From UBA668 sp038234785 (GTDB lineage Bacteria > Actinomycetota > Acidimicrobiia > Acidimicrobiales > Ilumatobacteraceae): DNA of 16,289 nucleotides. Within the stretch, counting starts at the first letter, position 1. Every line of letters begins with the position of its first letter. Positions 13,794-16,289 of this stretch are shown here, piece by piece. A model generated the notes under the pieces. It saw only the letters and a list, made by a program, of their open reading frames with translations, did not search any database and was not told the origin of the DNA. The DNA is taken from the NCBI GenBank assembly GCA_038234785.1, contig JBBQTC010000076.1:1-16289 (forward strand), read 5' to 3'. Both the position numbers and the translations under genes were made by a program.

Positions 13794-14536
13794 TCCGACA
13801 GTTCGATCCGCTGCAGCAACAGTGGCCGCTCGTAGGAGACCCGCCGGTACTCGGCAGGACCTGGCGTCGCATCGAGTTCCATCATCGCCCTGGTGGCCGG
13901 TTGCCCGATGGGGAGGCCGACCGTTCGTTGCACGGTGAAACCGGCCGAGATCACCCAGTCCTGCAAGCAGCGGATGCTGGGCGACCACCAATTCGACCCG
14001 TCACCGCCAAGATCGTCGAGCCGGTGGAACTGCGCGAGTGGCCCGGCATCGGGGAACGCGTGGTCGCAGACAGCGCTCTCGAGCATGACCCTTCCGCGGG
14101 AAAGCCTTCGCAGGGAATCGAGCCCGAGCAGTGGGTGGCGAAGGTGGTACAGCACACCCCAGAAGATCACCAGATCGAACTCCTCCCGAAGGGTGTCCGC
14201 CAGTTCGTAGACGCTCGCCTGCACGAACTGAACGTTCGACTGCAGCAGTTCAGCGATCGCCGCGAAGCCGAAGCGGCGATCGTCGAGAATGTCGACGGCC
14301 ACCACCCGGGAAGCTCCCCTCCGCTCACACTCGAACGCCACCGCCCCGTTGGTGGTGCCGACGTCGAGCACCGACTTGCCCTCGAGCGATGCCGGCAGCG
14401 GCGTCACCTGAAGAAGGCTGTCGATGTTGTTGACGCCCGGGGCAAGGACATCCGGCGCGAGATGGAATCGCTGATGCCAATGGAAGGTGGCGTGTTCGAC
14501 GAACTCTCGTGCCACTGCCGATTCCGGAACGATCAT
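13790..14536 (-). CDS. CmoB-like class I SAM methyltransferase
   Basis: The 248-aa protein contains FHWHQRFHLAPDVLAPGVNN (residues about 18-37), a signature shared with CmoB/DUF1698-type proteins. The SAM motif is SVLDVGTTNGAVAFE (about 55-69), then VVAVDI (78-83), and FDLVIFWGVLYHLRHPLLGLD in the middle. True CmoB carboxymethylates tRNA U34 and pairs with CmoA. This copy is shorter and sits in a glycan cluster, so a sugar or small-molecule methyltransferase is more likely; that is inference from context. The ATG at 14536 has AAGGG about eight bases upstream. It is convergent with the FkbM gene. No motif residue is visibly missing. Confidence 0.85.
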   Translation of the reverse strand: MIVPESAVAREFVEHATFHWHQRFHLAPDVLAPGVNNIDSLLQVTPLPASLEGKSVLDVGTTNGAVAFECERRGASRVVAVDILDDRRFGFAAIAELLQSNVQFVQASVYELADTLREEFDLVIFWGVLYHLRHPLLGLDSLRRLSRGRVMLESAVCDHAFPDAGPLAQFHRLDDLGGDGSNWWSPSIRCLQDWVISAGFTVQRTVGLPIGQPATRAMMELDATPGPAEYRRVSYERPLLLQRIELSD

Positions 14537-14611
14537 TCACTGGCCCTTTCGTTCGCCGACCTCCGCCCGCAGCCAATCTAGGCGACCAGTGCCAGGTAGT
14601 CTCTTTCGAGG

Positions 14612-14989
14612 TTGTCCGTGATCCATTTCATACACGACCGAGTGAAGAGAGTGTCGATGGTTCCGCACTGGCGAGGGCAATTGACGGAACTCGCAGCTGG
14701 CGGCCAAGAAATCGGGTTGCACAGCCACACGCACCGGTTCCTCGCCGAGCTCGGACCAGTCCAGTTTGCGGGCTCTCCGCGTAGGCGTGGGGAGCCAGCA
14801 TTCTCGCGACGCGAAGGACAGTCCTGGAGCTTTTCGAAGCTGTTGTTCGCACGACGCGAACTGATGCTCGACCGCACCCTCGAACTGGCCGGTCCAGAGA
14901 GCGTTTCACTCTCCACGTTGGCCATCTATGAGACCTTCCTCGACTCACTCTCGACACTCGAGTTGCCATATTCGGACCAGCAGTCGTGA
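14612..14989 (+). pseudogene. Remnant of a polysaccharide deacetylase (NodB domain)
   Basis: This frame opens at TTG 14612 and would give 125 aa. About residues 19-51 read HWRGQLTELAAGGQEIG then LHSHTHRFLAELGPVQF. This closely matches the NodB-domain motif region of polysaccharide deacetylases, where an H-[ST]-x-x-H pair binds metal (HSHTH here). The motif with the first catalytic Asp is absent upstream, and everything after about residue 55 is unrelated to the family. It therefore looks like an internal fragment of a decayed gene and not a working enzyme. G/C at third positions is high within the matching part, as in real coding sequence. An accidental match cannot be fully excluded. Confidence 0.45.
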
Positions 14990-15012
14990 GCGCCCCGTCC
15001 AGCCAGGCGGTC

Positions 15013-15018
15013 TAAGAT
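15013..15018 (+). promoter_or_regulatory. Candidate -10 for the terminal methyltransferase gene
   Basis: TAAGAT at 15013-15018 would start transcription near 15025, leaving a leader of about 85 bases. The leader holds the inverted repeat GCGGCCAG (15033-15040)/CTGGCCGC (15075-15082) and a small GCACC/GGTGC hairpin (15081-15092) just before the Shine-Dalgarno. No good -35 is visible. Confidence 0.3.
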
Positions 15019-15108
15019 TAGTGTGAACTACCGCGGCCAGTCGGCCAGCTGCTATGACTGGATCCCATCTGAGCCTGGCCGCACCAGGGTGCCCTAAGGG
15101 AGCGAGAC

Positions 15109-15840
15109 ATGACCGACGAGCTGATTCCGGCGTTGCCCGAAGAGAACCTGCGCTGGAGAGTCGCAGGGGTAGAGGATGCCGACTGGTTCTGGCGATCAGG
15201 ACAGATGTCGGTGGATTGCATCTCGACAATGCTGTCGATCGCCAAGACGTCGTTTGTCGACTACTCGAGAGCACTTGAGTTTGGATGCGGGAGCGGACGG
15301 ATTCTTCTGCACATGAAGGAGATCGGCGAACAGATCGAACTGTATGGCTGCGATATCGACCCGGAATCCATTGGATGGGCGACGGCCAACGTCCCCTGGG
15401 TCACCTTCGCCGTCAACGATGGGCTACCGCCGCTCGACTATCCGGATCACCATTTTGATCTGGTCTTCAACCAAAGCGTCTTTACTCACCTCAATGAGGA
15501 CTATCAGGATGCATGGCTCTCCGAACTGCAACGAATTGTGAAGCCAGGAGGGATGCTGGTGCTGTCAGTGTCTGGTCACCATCCGTTCTTCAGCCTCATG
15601 GAGACGTGGCGAGACGCAAATGTGGATACGACGGAGATTGAGGAGGCGTATCGGACAAAGGGGATCATCTTCATTGAGGACGACATGTGGATCAATGGAC
15701 CCTTCCCGGACTTCTATCACTCGACGTTCCACAATCCGGCCTACATCTTCGATCATTGGTCCAAGTTCTTCGAGATCAAAGCATATGTCCCGCGGGGCTC
15801 ACTCGATTTTCAGGATTATCTTCTTCTTCAGCGGCGCTAA
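15109..15840 (+). CDS. Class I SAM-dependent methyltransferase, lower-G+C
   Basis: The 243-aa protein has a Methyltransf_11/25-type fold: motif I ALEFGCGSGRI (55-65), acidic loop YGCDIDPESI (79-88), FDLVFNQSVFTHL (116-128) and RIVKPGGMLVLSVSG (142-156). Proteins of this type are frequent in surface-polysaccharide clusters and probably methylate a sugar; the substrate is unknown. The ATG has AAGGGAG (15096-15102) six bases upstream. Codon use differs clearly from the neighbours: a 60-base stretch at 15661-15720 is only about half G+C and third positions are often A or T. That fits horizontal acquisition together with the adjacent transposase remains. The frame is intact. Confidence 0.9.
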   Translation: MTDELIPALPEENLRWRVAGVEDADWFWRSGQMSVDCISTMLSIAKTSFVDYSRALEFGCGSGRILLHMKEIGEQIELYGCDIDPESIGWATANVPWVTFAVNDGLPPLDYPDHHFDLVFNQSVFTHLNEDYQDAWLSELQRIVKPGGMLVLSVSGHHPFFSLMETWRDANVDTTEIEEAYRTKGIIFIEDDMWINGPFPDFYHSTFHNPAYIFDHWSKFFEIKAYVPRGSLDFQDYLLLQRR

Positions 15841-16007
15841 CCGACCTCGGGCGTCACTGTGAGCTGAGACCCTCGTAGTGGCCCGGGTGTTGTGTGACGG
15901 TGTTGCCCCGTGAGGGCAGGAAGTATCACAGCACCATGACATCTCGTAAGCCTCAATCCACCGATTGGTCGGGTGTGAGGTAGGTCGCGTATCCGGCGCT
16001 TCGGATC
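15841..16007. other. Spacer between methyltransferase and transposase remains
   Basis: No gene is supported here. A hairpin TGCCC (15904-15908)/GGGCA (15914-15918) and a G/T-rich stretch at about 15885-15905 could belong to an insertion-sequence end. An ATG at 15936 reads MTSRKPQSTDWSGVR before a stop, possibly a chance ORF or the stump of another transposase. Confidence 0.3.
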
Positions 16008-16151
16008 TCAGCGGGGTTTGATGGTGGCGAATAGGTCCCAGTTGGGTCTGCCGGCGTAGAGCACGGCGCGAGCGCGGTAGTGGCGGAATTAGCGCATCCC
16101 GAACGCGACTCGCTTGATGCGCTTGATCAGGTTGTTGAGCGCTTTGGTGGC
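16008..16151 (-). pseudogene. C-terminal remnant of an ISL3-type transposase with internal stop
   Basis: The minus strand reads ATKALNNLIKRIKRVAFGMR, a TAA at 16091-16089, then FRHYRARAVLYAGRPNWDL and FATIKPR before TGA (16010-16008). This matches the conserved C-terminus of ISL3-family transposases (NNLIKRIKRVAFGFxxFxxYRxRxLLYAGxPNW). The internal stop and the lack of any upstream transposase sequence show that it is dead. The preceding frame overlaps the tail of a second transposase fragment. Confidence 0.65.
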
Positions 16152-16156
16152 TCTTC

Positions 16157-16288
16157 TCATCTGAGTGGGGAGCTGCGTGTTCGGATTCGTGGCGGTGATG
16201 GTCGTTCGGGCCAGGTGACGCCGCCGGTGTGGAGCAGCACGCGGAGCCGGTAGTTGTCGAATCGTCGGAAGCCGTGGCCGCAGCGCTT
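16157..16288 (-). CDS. 3' end of a second ISL3-type transposase gene (cut by window edge)
   Basis: The 43 visible residues begin KRCGHGFRRFDNYRLRVLLH and continue TGGVTWPERPSPPRIRTRS to a TGA at 16159-16157. The segment aligns with the same C-terminal region as the adjacent remnant (KRVAFGMR*FRHYRARAVLY), but only about 11 of 27 positions match, so the two come from different elements. The basic tail after TWP is like that of full-length relatives, so this end may be intact. The rest of the gene lies beyond the window, so I cannot tell whether it is functional. Confidence 0.6.
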   Translation of the reverse strand, partial: KRCGHGFRRFDNYRLRVLLHTGGVTWPERPSPPRIRTRSSPLR

Positions 16289-16289
16289 G

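Larger units (their letters stand above)
14537..15108. other. Non-coding debris region between divergent methyltransferase genes
   Basis: These 572 bases contain no intact recognisable gene. They hold a polysaccharide-deacetylase-like remnant on the plus strand and a minus-strand frame ending MKWITDNLERDYLALVA just upstream of the CmoB-like gene, which might be the tail of a lost gene. A candidate -10 (15013-15018) and an inverted repeat lie before the downstream methyltransferase. Base composition is visibly less G/C-rich than in the core genes. The mixture suggests deletion or rearrangement junctions. Confidence 0.5.

Noticed and set aside
14578..14925. Minus-strand 115-codon frame ending MKWITDNLERDYLALVA
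   Set aside because: Only the last 20 or so residues look protein-like and the rest has no family features. It overlaps the better-supported deacetylase remnant on the other strand. It is mentioned as a possible lost-gene tail but not called.
15936..15983. 15-codon ORF starting MTSRKPQSTDW before the transposase remains
   Set aside because: It is too short, has no Shine-Dalgarno, and I cannot assign it to any transposase family.

Overview
The window looks like chromosomal DNA of a high-G+C actinobacterium. Long coding regions are strongly G/C-biased at third positions, several starts are GTG, two promoters have leaderless geometry, and the gltX/tRNA-Gln/tRNA-Glu grouping is one also seen in other actinobacteria. 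Protein style suggests an Acidimicrobiia (Ilumatobacter-like) member, but this is inference and not proven here. It reads as a core-metabolism block flanked by two accessory zones.

Left accessory zone (1-2103). A 17-bp tandem repeat is followed, on the minus strand, by a lipoprotein gene, a 57-aa excisionase-like ORF whose stop overlaps the lipoprotein start (ATGA), and a tyrosine recombinase directly downstream of the 3' end of a tRNA-Glu gene. The recombinase keeps every catalytic residue, but its N-terminal arm runs straight into the catalytic domain, so most of the core-binding domain is missing. This looks like the decayed end of an integrative element that used tRNA-Glu as attachment site.

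Core block (2104-10045). On the minus strand lie a short-form NAD-glutamate dehydrogenase, glutamyl-tRNA synthetase, a membrane-anchored DUF218 protein, tRNA-Gln(CUG) and tRNA-Glu(CUC): a glutamate-themed locus. Divergent from it, on the plus strand, three genes overlap by 4 bases at each junction: a DUF2237 protein, a crotonase-fold protein and a non-haem iron oxygenase. The crotonase lacks the second catalytic glutamate and the oxygenase appears to lack the usual Arg of its RxS motif, so both may do atypical chemistry.

Right accessory zone (10046-16289). This is a surface-glycan type cluster: a two-domain glycosyltransferase (GT-A plus GT-B), a small coiled-coil protein coupled to it, an FkbM methyltransferase with a coiled-coil tail, a convergent CmoB-like methyltransferase, a debris region with a polysaccharide-deacetylase remnant, and a lower-G+C class I methyltransferase. 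The window ends in remains of two different ISL3-type transposases, which fits recent rearrangement at this end.
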